Shown here: positions 54,139 through 63,719 of the stretch, in pieces | Position numbering within the stretch: position 1 is the first letter of the stretch | Layout: every line of letters starts with the position of its first letter | From: Halomontanus rarus | GTDB lineage: Archaea > Halobacteriota > Halobacteria > Halobacteriales > Natrialbaceae | Assembly: GCF_017357405.1 (NCBI RefSeq) | Contig: NZ_CP071597.1 | Span: 2,604,001-2,668,000, forward strand | Direction of reading: 5' to 3' | Length of the DNA stretch: 64,000 nt | Position numbers and translations under genes: made by a program | Notes under the pieces: generated by a model | Told to the model about the DNA's origin: nothing | Database searches by the model: none | Seen by the model: only the letters and a program-made list of their open reading frames with translations

Positions 54139-54253
54139 GGGTCAACTGCGGCAAGAATCGTGATATACCTGTCCACCGCGGCGATTCGAGCGGCAGTCAC
54201 TGGTACCGATCACCGATCACCGAGAACCGAGCACGCCGCAGTTCTCTCGACGG

Positions 54254-56320
54254 TCAGCCCCGATCCGGAATCGAAAACGAAAACGTCGCCCCCTCACCGG
54301 GTTCGGAGTCGACCCAGATCTCCCCGCCGTGGCGCTCGACGATCTTCTTGCAGAGCGCCAGGCCGATGCCGGTTCCCGACACACCGCTCCCGCGCTCGCC
54401 GAGTCGCTGGAAGACCTCGAAGATCCGATCCTGATCGGCTGGATCGATCCCGGGTCCATCGTCCGCGACGTGGAACACCCACTCGTCGCCGCGCTCCTCG
54501 GCGTCGATCTCGATCTCCGGGTTCCCCTCGCAGTACTTGATCGCGTTCGAGACGAGGTTCTGGAACACCTGCTCGAGCTGGTTGTCGTCGGCGAGGACCG
54601 TCGGTAGGTCTCCGACGGCGACCTCGACTTCGGCGTCGGCCTCCTCGAGTTGCACCTGAAGATTCGCGAGCGCGTTCTCGACGACTGCGTCGACGGCCGT
54701 CGGCTCGAGCGGCTCTCCCTGCGTATCGACCCGCGAGTACTGGAGTAGCCCGTCGATCATCGCTCGCATCCGGTCGGCGCCGTCGACGGCGAACTCGATG
54801 AAGTCCGCAGCGTCCTCGTCGAGTTCCTCTGCGTACCGCCGCTCGAGGAGCCCGAGGTAACTCGAGATCATCCGCAGGGGCTCCTGTAGATCGTGGGAGG
54901 CGGCGTAGGCGAACTGCTCCAACCGATCGTTCGACTCCTCGAGTTCCGCGACGGTCTCGTTGAGCCGGTCCTCGTACTGCGTTCGCTCGATCGCGGTCGC
55001 GAGGACGGTCGCGATACTCTGGACGAAGTCGACGTCGTGGTCGGCGAACTCGCGCCGGTCGGTGCTGTGAACGCCGAGGATCCCCCACGGATCGTCCGGC
55101 GGACCGATGGTCACGCTGATCCCGCTGCGGACGTCGTGGTCGGTCAACAGTGCCGGGCCGCTAAAGCGGGGCTCGGTCTCGAGGTCTTCGACGACGACCG
55201 GCCGGTCGTCGTTCAGCGTGTACCCGGCCTGCGAGTTCGCCGCCGTCGCGGAGACGGTCGCTTCGCCGACGATCCCGTCGGCCCAGCCGTAACCCGCCCG
55301 CACGAGCAGCTCTTCGCCGGGTTCGTCGAGTTCGAGCACTTTGCAGTACTCGGCGTCGAGGGCGGCGGCGACCAGTTCCGTGGCCTTGGCGAGCAGATTG
55401 TCGACGTCCGCAGACTCCAGGGCGTGGCGACCGAGATACGCGACCGCCTCGAGTTGGGCGACCTTGACGGACAGTTCCCGTTCGGCTCGTTTGCGCGGTG
55501 AGATGTCCCGAAACAGCCCGACGAAGTAGCGATCGCCGTCGTAGGTAAAGTCGTTCAGCGAGACGCCCAGCGGCACCTCGTAGCCGTCTCTGTGCTGGCC
55601 GGGTAACTCGACGTAGGTCCAGTTGATGTGACGCTCCCCGGTCTCGAGGTAGCGCTGGAGCGCCGTGAGGTGGGTCTCCCGGAGGCGTTCGGGGATGATC
55701 TTGACCTTGCTGTCCCCGGTCAGTTCGTCGGGTTCGAAGCCGAGGATCCGTTCGACGGCCGGATTAGCGTACTGGATGTCGCTGTCCGTATCGAGGACGA
55801 TGATCCCGTCCGGAAGCGCTTCCGCGAGGGCGGCGAACGTCTTGCCGTAGGTGAGCGAGGTGTCGGCGGCGGGTGACTCGGTCAGCTGCGACCGCTGGAC
55901 GAGACCGACGACGTCGCCGGTCGAGTCGTCGTGATCGGACGAGGCCGCCTCCTTCGATCGACGAAGGTGAAGGGTACAGGGAACGAGACGGCCGGTCGCC
56001 GTCCGAAGATTACACTCCGTCGTCACCGGGTCGAGACGGCCGGTATCGTCCTCCTCGACCGACTCGAGCGCCTCGAGTGGCGAGTCGGATCCGTCGGCGA
56101 GCAGCGTCGAAAACGGTTGCCCGAGGAGCGCCGACTGCGCGTGTCCGGTCAGCGACGCGAACGCGTCGTTGACGGCGAGTAGTTCACCCGAGGACGTTGC
56201 ACGAAAACTCCCGACACCCGCCCGCGTCAAGAGCGGGTCCGCGGCCACGTGGGAGGTTGTGGACGGCTGGTTTGCTCGAGCGGAGGTCGAATCGGACGGG
56301 CCGGAATCCATCGCCAACAT
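54254..56320 (-). CDS. PAS-PAS-GAF sensor histidine kinase
   Basis: A 688-aa soluble kinase: PAS-like segments at about residues 30-95 and 165-280 (LPDGIIVLDTDSDIQYANPA), a GAF domain at about 300-450 (EYCKVLELDEPGEELLVRAG), a HisKA region with phospho-His in YAASHDLQEPLRM, and an ATPase with N-box NLVSNAIKYCEG and G-boxes DDGPGIDPADQ and GTGIGLALCKKI. No membrane helix, so it senses an internal signal. No response regulator is adjacent. ATG at 56320 or 56311. Confidence 0.93.
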   Translation of the reverse strand: MLAMDSGPSDSTSARANQPSTTSHVAADPLLTRAGVGSFRATSSGELLAVNDAFASLTGHAQSALLGQPFSTLLADGSDSPLEALESVEEDDTGRLDPVTTECNLRTATGRLVPCTLHLRRSKEAASSDHDDSTGDVVGLVQRSQLTESPAADTSLTYGKTFAALAEALPDGIIVLDTDSDIQYANPAVERILGFEPDELTGDSKVKIIPERLRETHLTALQRYLETGERHINWTYVELPGQHRDGYEVPLGVSLNDFTYDGDRYFVGLFRDISPRKRAERELSVKVAQLEAVAYLGRHALESADVDNLLAKATELVAAALDAEYCKVLELDEPGEELLVRAGYGWADGIVGEATVSATAANSQAGYTLNDDRPVVVEDLETEPRFSGPALLTDHDVRSGISVTIGPPDDPWGILGVHSTDRREFADHDVDFVQSIATVLATAIERTQYEDRLNETVAELEESNDRLEQFAYAASHDLQEPLRMISSYLGLLERRYAEELDEDAADFIEFAVDGADRMRAMIDGLLQYSRVDTQGEPLEPTAVDAVVENALANLQVQLEEADAEVEVAVGDLPTVLADDNQLEQVFQNLVSNAIKYCEGNPEIEIDAEERGDEWVFHVADDGPGIDPADQDRIFEVFQRLGERGSGVSGTGIGLALCKKIVERHGGEIWVDSEPGEGATFSFSIPDRG

Positions 56321-56445
56321 TCTGCCCGTGACCGAAATAAGCGTGCTGGTCGCGATCCGAGCTCGATTCGAACCGATAGGAGGGGAAGATTCGATCAGTA
56401 TTGAGCGACGACAGAATCAGTATTGAACCGGTTGTCTCGCTCTCG

Positions 56446-56631
56446 CTCGCAAAACCTGGACCAAAAAGCCCAGAACGACCGTCTCAGTCGACCTCGAACT
56501 CGATCGCCGCTCCCTGACGCGACCACCTTTTGTCTCGGCGGATTCGCTCCACTCATCCACCTCGCAAAACCTGGACCAAAAAGCCCAGAACGGCCGTCTC
56601 AGTCGATTTCGAATTCGATCGCCGCGCCCTG
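56446..56631. repeat. 71-bp direct repeat duplicating the thiolase 3' end
   Basis: Copy 1 (56446-56516) and copy 2 (56561-56631) are 115 bp apart and nearly identical. Copy 2 contains the actual end of the thiolase gene; copy 1 has the same coding tail, ending Glu-Phe-Glu-Val-Asp and a TGA. Differences are mostly silent, suggesting the older copy was once coding. Confidence 0.85.
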
Positions 56632-57741
56632 TCCGAAGCCGACACAGAGCGTCGCCAGTCCGCGACCGCCGCCACGGTGGTGCAGTTCGTGGATCAGCGT
56701 CACCGGAAGTCGGGCACCGGAGGCCCCGAGCGGGTGGCCGAGCGCGATCGCGCCGCCGTTGACGTTGAATTTCTCCTCGTCGATCCCGAGTTCGTCGCGG
56801 GCGTACACCGACTGGCTCGCGAACGCCTCGTTCAACTCCACGAGATCGTAGTCGTCGATCTCGCGACCGACGCGCTCGAGGAGCCCTCTCGTCGCCGGAA
56901 CGGGGCCGATCCCCATCACCGTCGGATCGACGCCCCGGACCTCGTTCGAACCGACCTCGGCGAGGATCTCGAGGTCGTGTTCCTCGGCGAACGCCTCGCT
57001 CGTGACGAGGACGGCCGCGGCACCGTCGGAGATCTGGGAGGCGTTGCCCGGCGTGACGGTTCCGTCGGACTTGAACACGGTCGGGAGCCCGGCGAGGGTC
57101 TCGAGGTCGGTGTCACGACGGATTCCCTCGTCCTCGTCGACGACGCCGTCCTCGGTCTCGATGGGAACGATCTGGTCGCCGAACCGGCCCTCGTCGGTCG
57201 CCGCGGCGGCGCGCCGGTGACTCCGGAGGGCGTACTCGTCCTGTCGCTCCCGGGAGACGTCGTACTCCTCGGCGACCTTCTCGGCGGTCATCCCCATCTG
57301 GAGCTCGCCGACGTTGTAGGCGGTCGCCAGCTGCGGGTGGAGGTACGCGTGGCTGTCGCCCATCGGGACCCGAGACATGTTCTCGACGCCGCCGGCGATG
57401 ATGCACTCGCGCTGGCCGGCGCGAACGGCGTCCGAGGCGGAGATGATCGCCTGCATCGAGGAGGCGCACCAGCGGTTGATCGTCGTCCCCGGAACCCCTT
57501 CGCCGAGCTCCGAGAGCAACGAGATGACCCGCGCCAGGTTGTTGTCCTGTTCCTCGCGTTGCTGGGCGCAGCCCCACATCAGGTCGTCGACGTGCTCGCC
57601 CTCGAGCCCCGTTTCGGTGAGGATGTGGTTCACCAGCGGAATCGAGAGGTCTTCACTCCGCACGTCGGCGAAGACACCGTCTTCTTTCCCCTGTGGCGTT
57701 CGGACTGCCTTCGCGATGATCGGTGTCTGAAGCTGAGCCAT
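56599..57741 (-). CDS. Acetyl-CoA C-acyltransferase (thiolase)
   Basis: A 380-aa thiolase that makes or cleaves 3-ketoacyl-CoA. Nucleophile Cys92 is in NRWCASSMQAI; the second set is in NGGAIALGHPLGASGAR (His) and TLCVGFGQG (Cys). The ATG at 57741 (MAQLQTPII) is the family start. It lies next to a beta-propeller gene with divergent orientation. A duplicated copy of its last residues lies just beyond the stop. Confidence 0.94.
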   Translation of the reverse strand: MAQLQTPIIAKAVRTPQGKEDGVFADVRSEDLSIPLVNHILTETGLEGEHVDDLMWGCAQQREEQDNNLARVISLLSELGEGVPGTTINRWCASSMQAIISASDAVRAGQRECIIAGGVENMSRVPMGDSHAYLHPQLATAYNVGELQMGMTAEKVAEEYDVSRERQDEYALRSHRRAAAATDEGRFGDQIVPIETEDGVVDEDEGIRRDTDLETLAGLPTVFKSDGTVTPGNASQISDGAAAVLVTSEAFAEEHDLEILAEVGSNEVRGVDPTVMGIGPVPATRGLLERVGREIDDYDLVELNEAFASQSVYARDELGIDEEKFNVNGGAIALGHPLGASGARLPVTLIHELHHRGGGRGLATLCVGFGQGAAIEFEID

Positions 57742-57875
57742 ACACTGATACAGGGCCGTCAGAACCATAAATGACCGTCAAACTGCAGGTGACTCGAGAG
57801 GGGTTTACGGTCGATGGCAGTAGCTGCGACCGCCTCGAGTGCGGTATCCCGCTCGGTGAAATGACTTTTTGAGCT

Positions 57876-57895
57876 AGGGGAACCCCCTTGATATT
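57876..57895 (+). promoter_or_regulatory. TATA box and small palindrome of the beta-propeller gene
   Basis: TTGATATT (57889-57895) is centred about 24 nt before the ATG at 57916, suggesting a leaderless mRNA. Just upstream AGGGG-AAC-CCCCT (57876-57888) forms a compact inverted repeat where the BRE should be. Confidence 0.45.
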
Positions 57896-57915
57896 GGGAC
57901 GAGAGTATCCACTCG

Positions 57916-59955
57916 ATGACGACGCTCACACCCACCCGACAGCTGGTCGCGGTCGCTCTGGCGGCCCTCCTCGTCGGCTCGGCGATCGGCCTCGCGGCCG
58001 GCGGCGTGATCGACGCGCCCACCGCAGCGGCCGGCGATCCGAATTCGAATGCCGACGGCGACGGCCCGACTGTCTCCGGCTACGACGATGCGGACGACGA
58101 CCACGATCCGAGTATCGATCGCTTCGACTCGAGTGCGGCCTTCGCCTCGTACCTGCGCGACGCCGGATCGTCGACGAACTACCTCGGCCGCGGTCTCGGT
58201 CAGGGTGGTGTCGCCGTCGACGAAGTCGAGGTCGGGGTCGTCGAAGAGGACGTCGCGACCGACGACGCTGCTGACGGCGACGTCGCGATGGAGGCCGAAG
58301 AAAGCGGCGACGACGGGTCGGCGGTCAGCGGAAACGGCAACGCGGGCGGCGCGGACCGCTACTCCGAGACCAACGTTCAGGAGGCGGCTCTCGACGAGCC
58401 GGACGTTCTGAAGAGCGACGGGCAGACGATCTACTACGCCGACCGCGCCCGACACACCAGAAACGGGTACGGCGACACGCACGTCGTCGACGCCTCGGAG
58501 CCGGCGGCCCCGTCGAAGGTCGCCGAGATACCGACGAGTGGCGAACTGCTGCTCGCAGACGACGTGGTCGTCTCCGTCGCACGCGACCGCCTCCAGGGCT
58601 ACGACGTGAGCGAGCCGTCCGAACCCGAGCAGACCTGGAGTACGACGGTCGACGGCCACGTCGAGACCGCCCGACTCGCCGACGGGGAACTGTACCTCGT
58701 CGTCGCGGACCGCGCCGACGCCGGCGACCCGTGCCCGATCGAACCCCTCGGGAGCGACGGTCCCGAGGTCGCGTGCACCGACGTCCACTACCCGACCGAG
58801 CAGACCGACGCCGACACGGTCTACACGACGATGCGCGTCGACACCGCGACGGGCGAGGTCGAAGACCGCGTCAGCTTCCTCGGCTCCGCGCGGACGACCG
58901 CGACCTACGTCTCCGAGAACGCGGTCTATCTGACCTACGCCGACTCGCCCTCCCAGGCCGAACTGCGACTCGAGTTCCTCCTCACCGACGGCAAAGAACT
59001 CCTCGACGTGGACGCGATCGACCGACTCGAGCGCCTCGAGACGTACGATATCTCCGATCGGGCGAAGCGGATCGAGATCGACGCGATCCTCCAGGAGTGG
59101 CGCAGCGGATTCGACCGCGAGGAACGGCGCAGCGTCGACCGCGATTTCGAGGACGCTTGGGAGTCCTACGCCGAAGAGCACATGCGCCAGTTCACCCGGA
59201 CCGGCGTCGTGAAAGTCGGCATCGACGGCGATCTCGCGGTCTCGGCGGCCGGTTCCGTTCCCGGCACCCCGCTCAACCAGTGGTCGATGGACGAACACGA
59301 CGGCCACCTCCGCATCGCGACGACGGTCCGCGCACCCGGCGTCGACTCCGAGAACGACCTCTACGTCCTCGACGGCGACCTCGAGACGGTCGGCGAGGTC
59401 GTCGGGATGGGCGTCGACGAGCGCATCTACTCGGTGCGCTACGAGGGAGACACCGCCTACGTCGTCACCTTCCGCGAGATCGATCCGTTCCACGTGATCG
59501 ACGTCTCCGATCCCGAGAATCCCGAACTGCAGGGTGAACTCAAACTCCCCGGCTTCTCGACGTACATGCACCCGCTGGGCGAGGACCGCGTGCTCGGCAT
59601 CGGAGAGGAAGCGGGCAACGTGAAGGCCGTGATCTTCGACGCCTCCGATCCCGAGAATCCCGTCGTCGAGGACGACGCCGTGCTGGAGGACCGCTGGTCC
59701 GCAGTTCGGAACTCACACAACGCCTTCCTCATCGACGAGCGCCACGGCGTGTTCTTCCTCCCCGGCAGCGAGGGTGGTCACGTCTTCGCCTACGAGGACG
59801 GCTTAGAGCGCGTGACGACCGTGGAAACGGACGGGCCGGCGCTGCGCGCGATGTACCTCGACGACTACCTCTACGTCTTCGGCGAGGCGGAACTCGTTGT
59901 GGTCGACGAGACGACGTGGGAGGAAGAGACCTACCTCGACCTGCGCGAGGACTGA
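57916..59955 (+). CDS. Secreted beta-propeller domain protein
   Basis: A 679-aa protein of the archaeal/bacterial beta-propeller family (PF09826 type). The N-terminus has a hydrophobic signal anchor (about residues 11-32, VAVALAALLVGSAIGLAAGG), then an acidic linker, then propeller blades with repeated segments such as DTAYVVTFREIDPFHVIDVS and EDRVLGIGEEAGNVKAVIFD. The inner half also has a helical insert around 350-420. Likely attached to the outer surface; the ligand is unknown. A TATA box at 57889 fits its ATG. Confidence 0.85.
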   Translation: MTTLTPTRQLVAVALAALLVGSAIGLAAGGVIDAPTAAAGDPNSNADGDGPTVSGYDDADDDHDPSIDRFDSSAAFASYLRDAGSSTNYLGRGLGQGGVAVDEVEVGVVEEDVATDDAADGDVAMEAEESGDDGSAVSGNGNAGGADRYSETNVQEAALDEPDVLKSDGQTIYYADRARHTRNGYGDTHVVDASEPAAPSKVAEIPTSGELLLADDVVVSVARDRLQGYDVSEPSEPEQTWSTTVDGHVETARLADGELYLVVADRADAGDPCPIEPLGSDGPEVACTDVHYPTEQTDADTVYTTMRVDTATGEVEDRVSFLGSARTTATYVSENAVYLTYADSPSQAELRLEFLLTDGKELLDVDAIDRLERLETYDISDRAKRIEIDAILQEWRSGFDREERRSVDRDFEDAWESYAEEHMRQFTRTGVVKVGIDGDLAVSAAGSVPGTPLNQWSMDEHDGHLRIATTVRAPGVDSENDLYVLDGDLETVGEVVGMGVDERIYSVRYEGDTAYVVTFREIDPFHVIDVSDPENPELQGELKLPGFSTYMHPLGEDRVLGIGEEAGNVKAVIFDASDPENPVVEDDAVLEDRWSAVRNSHNAFLIDERHGVFFLPGSEGGHVFAYEDGLERVTTVETDGPALRAMYLDDYLYVFGEAELVVVDETTWEEETYLDLRED

Positions 59956-59974
59956 CGCGGACTGCAGTCGGTCA

Positions 59975-60018
59975 TTTCCGGCGCAACCGCGACCGTTTTT
60001 CCGGCGCAACCGTGACCG
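59975..60018. repeat. 21-bp imperfect tandem repeat after the propeller gene
   Basis: TTTCCGGCGCAACCG followed by C or T and GACCG occurs at 59975-59995 and 59998-60018 (one mismatch, 23-bp period). A T5 run lies between the copies (59996-60000). It could mark the 3' end of the propeller mRNA. Confidence 0.6.
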
Positions 60019-60147
60019 GTCTGCGGGTACACGGTAAACGGTGACAGCAATTCGTGTAACTCGCCGTCGGTTCGCCGAATCCGAATGGGTGGACTACCCG
60101 CCGCGTACACGGCAATTCTTTTGCCCGACCGTTGGCAAGGGCGTACT

Positions 60148-60951
60148 ATGCCAGACGACGCGTCGACGCCGTCCGTCGAGTCCGAAGCCTCGGACTCGAA
60201 CGGGGCGTCCGATTTCGATGCCGGTGCCGATGCCGACGACGATCGACGAGAACCGAGTCCTCGAGCGGGGAAGAGAGAGAGGGAGAGTGAACGAGAAGGG
60301 GAACGCACGCGCACTGAGAGCGAAAGCGAAAACGCCCGAGAGGGCGGCGGGGCGGACGCCGAAGACGGGGAAACGGCCACCGATACCGATTCGGACGCGA
60401 ACGGACCGATGCCGGGCGTCCCGGACCCCGACGCCGTGGACGAAGAAGACGAAGTCCCCGAAGACGTCCAGAAGTACGCCCGCTTCCAGAAGATGGACGG
60501 CGCCCAGTACGACCGGGTCAACGAGTTCCTGCGCGACCGAACCTACGTCACCGCCCGCGAGTGGGCGATCGCCCGCCTCTGTTCGGACTTTCGCACGGAG
60601 ACCGGCATCGAGATGACCAAGATCGGCGAGAACCTGCCCGAACTCGTCCCGTTCATGACCGACACTTACTCGCCCCAGGCCGTCAATCAGGCCCGCTCGT
60701 CGTTCGAGGACAAGATCCGGAAATCCGGCGCGACCTTCCTCTACGGCGCGATGTGTGACTTCTTCACCGCTGAGGAACTCGACGACGTGATGTACGAGGC
60801 GACGGAGGTCGCCAAGTTCCTGCTCGAGGTCGAGGGCGTCGACCTCTCCGTCGAGGAGGAACTCGAAGCCGAAGAGCGCATCTCGAGCGTGATGCGCGAG
60901 GTTCGCGAGGCGAGCCAGGAGTTGCGCGAGGAAGAGGATCTCACAGAATAG
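60148..60951 (+). CDS. DUF5806 protein
   Basis: A 267-aa cytoplasmic protein. The first ~100 residues are disordered and highly charged, with Asp, Glu, Arg and Ser runs. The core (about 105-267) is helical and conserved in haloarchaea (QKYARFQKMDGAQYDRVNEF; REWAIARLCSDFRTETGIEM). No catalytic motif; unknown role. The ATG at 60148 fits the length of the family. Confidence 0.78.
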   Translation: MPDDASTPSVESEASDSNGASDFDAGADADDDRREPSPRAGKRERESEREGERTRTESESENAREGGGADAEDGETATDTDSDANGPMPGVPDPDAVDEEDEVPEDVQKYARFQKMDGAQYDRVNEFLRDRTYVTAREWAIARLCSDFRTETGIEMTKIGENLPELVPFMTDTYSPQAVNQARSSFEDKIRKSGATFLYGAMCDFFTAEELDDVMYEATEVAKFLLEVEGVDLSVEEELEAEERISSVMREVREASQELREEEDLTE

Positions 60952-61386
60952 CGCCCTTGGGGTTCCGATCTCCGGTCGACTCGAGTTGACCGTTGAGAAA
61001 CCGAACGAGCACATCGTCTCGCGGTTCTCGGGTCGAGGGACGAGCGGCCGACTCGACTACTCCCACACCCCGAAGACGGGGGAACCGGATTCGTTCAGCA
61101 CGCCCGATACGGACTCACCGGCACGGTTCTCGACCGCGTTCTCGAACCCGTCACGAGGCGGTACACCGAGCGCCAGTTCGAGCGATCGCTCGCCAACCTA
61201 CGGACGGTGCTCGAAGCGGAGACGCCGGCTCGAGTGTGAGTGCGAGGTGTTCTCGGCGTCCGGGCCGTCCATCGGAATCGCCTCGAGTCCGCGTTCATCC
61301 GGCGTCATCGGATCCCTCCGAGCGACTGTGCCTGTGCCTGTTCCTATGCCAGTACCCGTACGAGAGACATGCGATACCGATCTCCG
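60952..61386. other. Intergenic region, no gene supported
   Basis: Long frames on both strands are Arg/Ser/Thr-rich and unlike real genes. I see no tRNA, repeat or clear terminator. Confidence 0.4.
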
Positions 61387-61770
61387 TTACCGGCCGACGG
61401 TCTCGAGGGTTGCGACCACGAGGACGCCCAGCATTCCGCCAGCGGCGAGACTGGACGCCACCCCACCGGGAATCGGCAGTGTCGCCAGCCCCGTCCAGAT
61501 CAGGACGGCGACGGTCCCGATCACGAGTCCGCGCCCTGCGTACCCGATCGACCGAAACCACGCGCCGACCTGCGTGCCGATCGACGAGGCAGCGAGTGGC
61601 CCGACGACGAGCGCGAACACGAGCAATCCGGCGATCAACCAACCCCAGAAGATCGTCTCGGTGAGTAACAGCGGGAACACGATCAGAACCGTCACGATCA
61701 CCGTCAGCGCGAGATCGCGACGGCTCGGCGCGTCGTCCGACAACCAGTCGGACGGGTTGCTCGAGGGCAT
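61387..61770 (-). CDS. Membrane protein of unknown function
   Basis: A 127-aa protein with three to four helices (about 19-38, 41-62, 77-96, 103-123) and a short hydrophilic N-terminus (MPSSNPSDWLSDDAPSRR). No known motif. It is convergent with the DUF5806 gene across a large gap, and codirectional with the lipoate-ligase-like gene, 118 bp away. Confidence 0.6.
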   Translation of the reverse strand: MPSSNPSDWLSDDAPSRRDLALTVIVTVLIVFPLLLTETIFWGWLIAGLLVFALVVGPLAASSIGTQVGAWFRSIGYAGRGLVIGTVAVLIWTGLATLPIPGGVASSLAAGGMLGVLVVATLETVGR

Positions 61771-61888
61771 CGTCGAGTCAGCAATCCGATCCGGGATGGA
61801 TAATAATTTCGGTGCTATTGACTGGTGTCACAACCGGTGGGGAGAGCAGTCTCGTGCCCGCTACGGACTCCCCGCACGAACGCACAGG

Positions 61889-62614
61889 CTACCGGTCGAC
61901 CCGCTCGAACGTCGGCGTCGCGTCACCGACCAGCGCGTCCTCGAGCGTCGAGACGATCGTCTCGGGGTCGGACGGCCCGCCGGCCGCGACGACGCTGCCG
62001 ATCGACTCGGGGTCGAACGGGATCGCGAGCGCGTCGTAGACGGCCTCGAGGACGTCCGCGAGTCCCGACCGGCCGTCGACGACGAGGATCCCGGAGACGA
62101 GCGCGGCGTCGGTGCGGACCCGCTGGGCGATGCCGGCGAGTTTTCGTTCGGTGCCGTCGGTTCCGCCCTCGCCACCGGCCCCATCTACAGAACCGGCCGA
62201 CAGCGAGTGCGATCCCGGACAGAAAGAGTCGGGTGGCTCTCCGCGCGTCGCGTCGACGCCGAGGTTCTCGAGCGCCCCCTCGAGGTCGCGGACGAGTCGA
62301 TCGTACCGATCCCCGATCCCCCGTCGGCCGTCCTCGACCGGTTCCGCGCGTGCGAACGCGATCGTCGTCTCGCCGTCGTAGGCGACCGCCCGGCCGCCGA
62401 CGCTGCGCTCGACCGGCGGAAACCCGCGCTCGCGGGCGGCCGCTCGAGCGCGGTCGTATCCATCGAGGCGTGCGTCGCGACGGCCGAAGGCGACCTGTCG
62501 GTGGGGTCTCCAGACGCGGACCGCCGTCTCGCCGGTCGCTGCGAGCGAGCACATGCGCTCGCTCACCTCGCCGTCGGCCGCAATCGTCGAGGCTCGGCCC
62601 CGGAACAGACGCAT
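61889..62614 (-). CDS. Lipoate/biotin protein ligase-like protein
   Basis: A 241-aa member of the LplA/BirA-type fold. Typical segments: VWRPHRQVAFGRRD, RSVGGRAVAYDGETTIAFA and KLAGIAQRVRTDAALVSGIL, the last holding the ligand-binding Lys. Haloarchaea have several paralogues; this one could attach lipoate or octanoate to E2/GcvH. Substrate not determined. An acidic Gly-rich insert (about 145-160) interrupts it. Confidence 0.85.
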   Translation of the reverse strand: MRLFRGRASTIAADGEVSERMCSLAATGETAVRVWRPHRQVAFGRRDARLDGYDRARAAARERGFPPVERSVGGRAVAYDGETTIAFARAEPVEDGRRGIGDRYDRLVRDLEGALENLGVDATRGEPPDSFCPGSHSLSAGSVDGAGGEGGTDGTERKLAGIAQRVRTDAALVSGILVVDGRSGLADVLEAVYDALAIPFDPESIGSVVAAGGPSDPETIVSTLEDALVGDATPTFERVDR

Positions 62615-62669
62615 TTAGACGGACTTCGACCCGACGCGCCTAAACACGCTCGTCCTCGAGTGAGTGGTG

Positions 62670-63629
62670 ATGGCCGAGAGGGAGCGGGAGCGGGATCGAG
62701 AGGTCGGTGAACCGGCGGGCGGTCGCCTCGAGACGGACCGCAGCGTCGCGCTCGGGGATCCGATCTTGAACCGGTACGACCGCTTCTCGCTGTACAACTC
62801 GCCGTATCCCGCCCACGACGAGGGGTGTGCGATCGACCTGTACCCGCGAGACGACGGTGACGTCGCCCCGTCCCCCGTCTCCGGCACCGTCCTCGAAACG
62901 AAGACCGTCCGCGCGCCGCCGAAACCGTACGCGCCCGAACACGACCACCTGCTCCTCCTCGCGTGCTCGGCTCCCGCCGGCGTCGCGGGACTGGTCGCGC
63001 GAATCCTCCACGTCGAGCCGGTCGTCGAACCCGGCGACGAGGTCGCGATCGGCGACCCGTTGGGATCGCTCGTCCACGCCGGCTTCTTCGCCCCCTGGGT
63101 CGACGACCACCTCCACGTCGGCTTCCGGAGCGCCGACCAGAATCACCACCGTGCAGCGGGATCGCTGCGGATCGAACTCGCGGTCGACGTTCGACCGCTC
63201 GAGTGGGACGGCCGCGGGACGGTCGTCGAGACGGGGGAGACCTACGCGGTGCTGGACGCACCCACGCATCCGAATCCCGGAGTGTTCGCCGGCATCGCCG
63301 CCGACGGCGGCGGGGTGCTGGACGGCGGACTGGCCCACTACGACGGTGGCGGGCTCTTGGCGAGGGAGGATCGCGCCGACGGGCCGACGGCAGTCGCTCT
63401 CAACGGTGCGCAGGTCGGTACGGCGGTCGGACGATCCGTCGCGTGGGACGACGTCGTCGTCACCGCGAACGGGGAGCCCATCACCGGCCTCTCGCTGTTC
63501 TGCGCTCGAGACGCCGACTTCGGGGTAAAACTCGTCTGTCCGGAGCGCTCGTTCGAGTGCGGGCAGGAGGTGCAGGTTCGGGTTCGGGTTCGCGGATGCT
63601 CGGAGGAGAAGGAGAGCACGCTCGAGTGA
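62670..63629 (+). CDS. Cytoplasmic M23-like (lysostaphin-fold) protein
   Basis: From the ATG at 62670 it has 319 aa; GTG codons at 62664 and 62667 are in frame. The middle resembles the M23 fold: HDEGCAIDLYP, PSPVSGTVLETKTV, GDEVAIGDPLGSLVH and HLHVGFR, the last matching the HxH metal motif. The first His/Asp spacing is longer than normal. No signal peptide and no cell wall in the host suggest a non-peptidase role. The C-terminal ~100 aa are beta-rich. Confidence 0.68.
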   Translation: MAERERERDREVGEPAGGRLETDRSVALGDPILNRYDRFSLYNSPYPAHDEGCAIDLYPRDDGDVAPSPVSGTVLETKTVRAPPKPYAPEHDHLLLLACSAPAGVAGLVARILHVEPVVEPGDEVAIGDPLGSLVHAGFFAPWVDDHLHVGFRSADQNHHRAAGSLRIELAVDVRPLEWDGRGTVVETGETYAVLDAPTHPNPGVFAGIAADGGGVLDGGLAHYDGGGLLAREDRADGPTAVALNGAQVGTAVGRSVAWDDVVVTANGEPITGLSLFCARDADFGVKLVCPERSFECGQEVQVRVRVRGCSEEKESTLE

Positions 63630-63719
63630 ACGGAGCGTGAAACGAGACGGGGCGAGTGCGGTGACCGCGATCGATCAGGCAGCGTCTCCCCACCGACGGT
63701 CCGACCGATCCGAGCGAGT

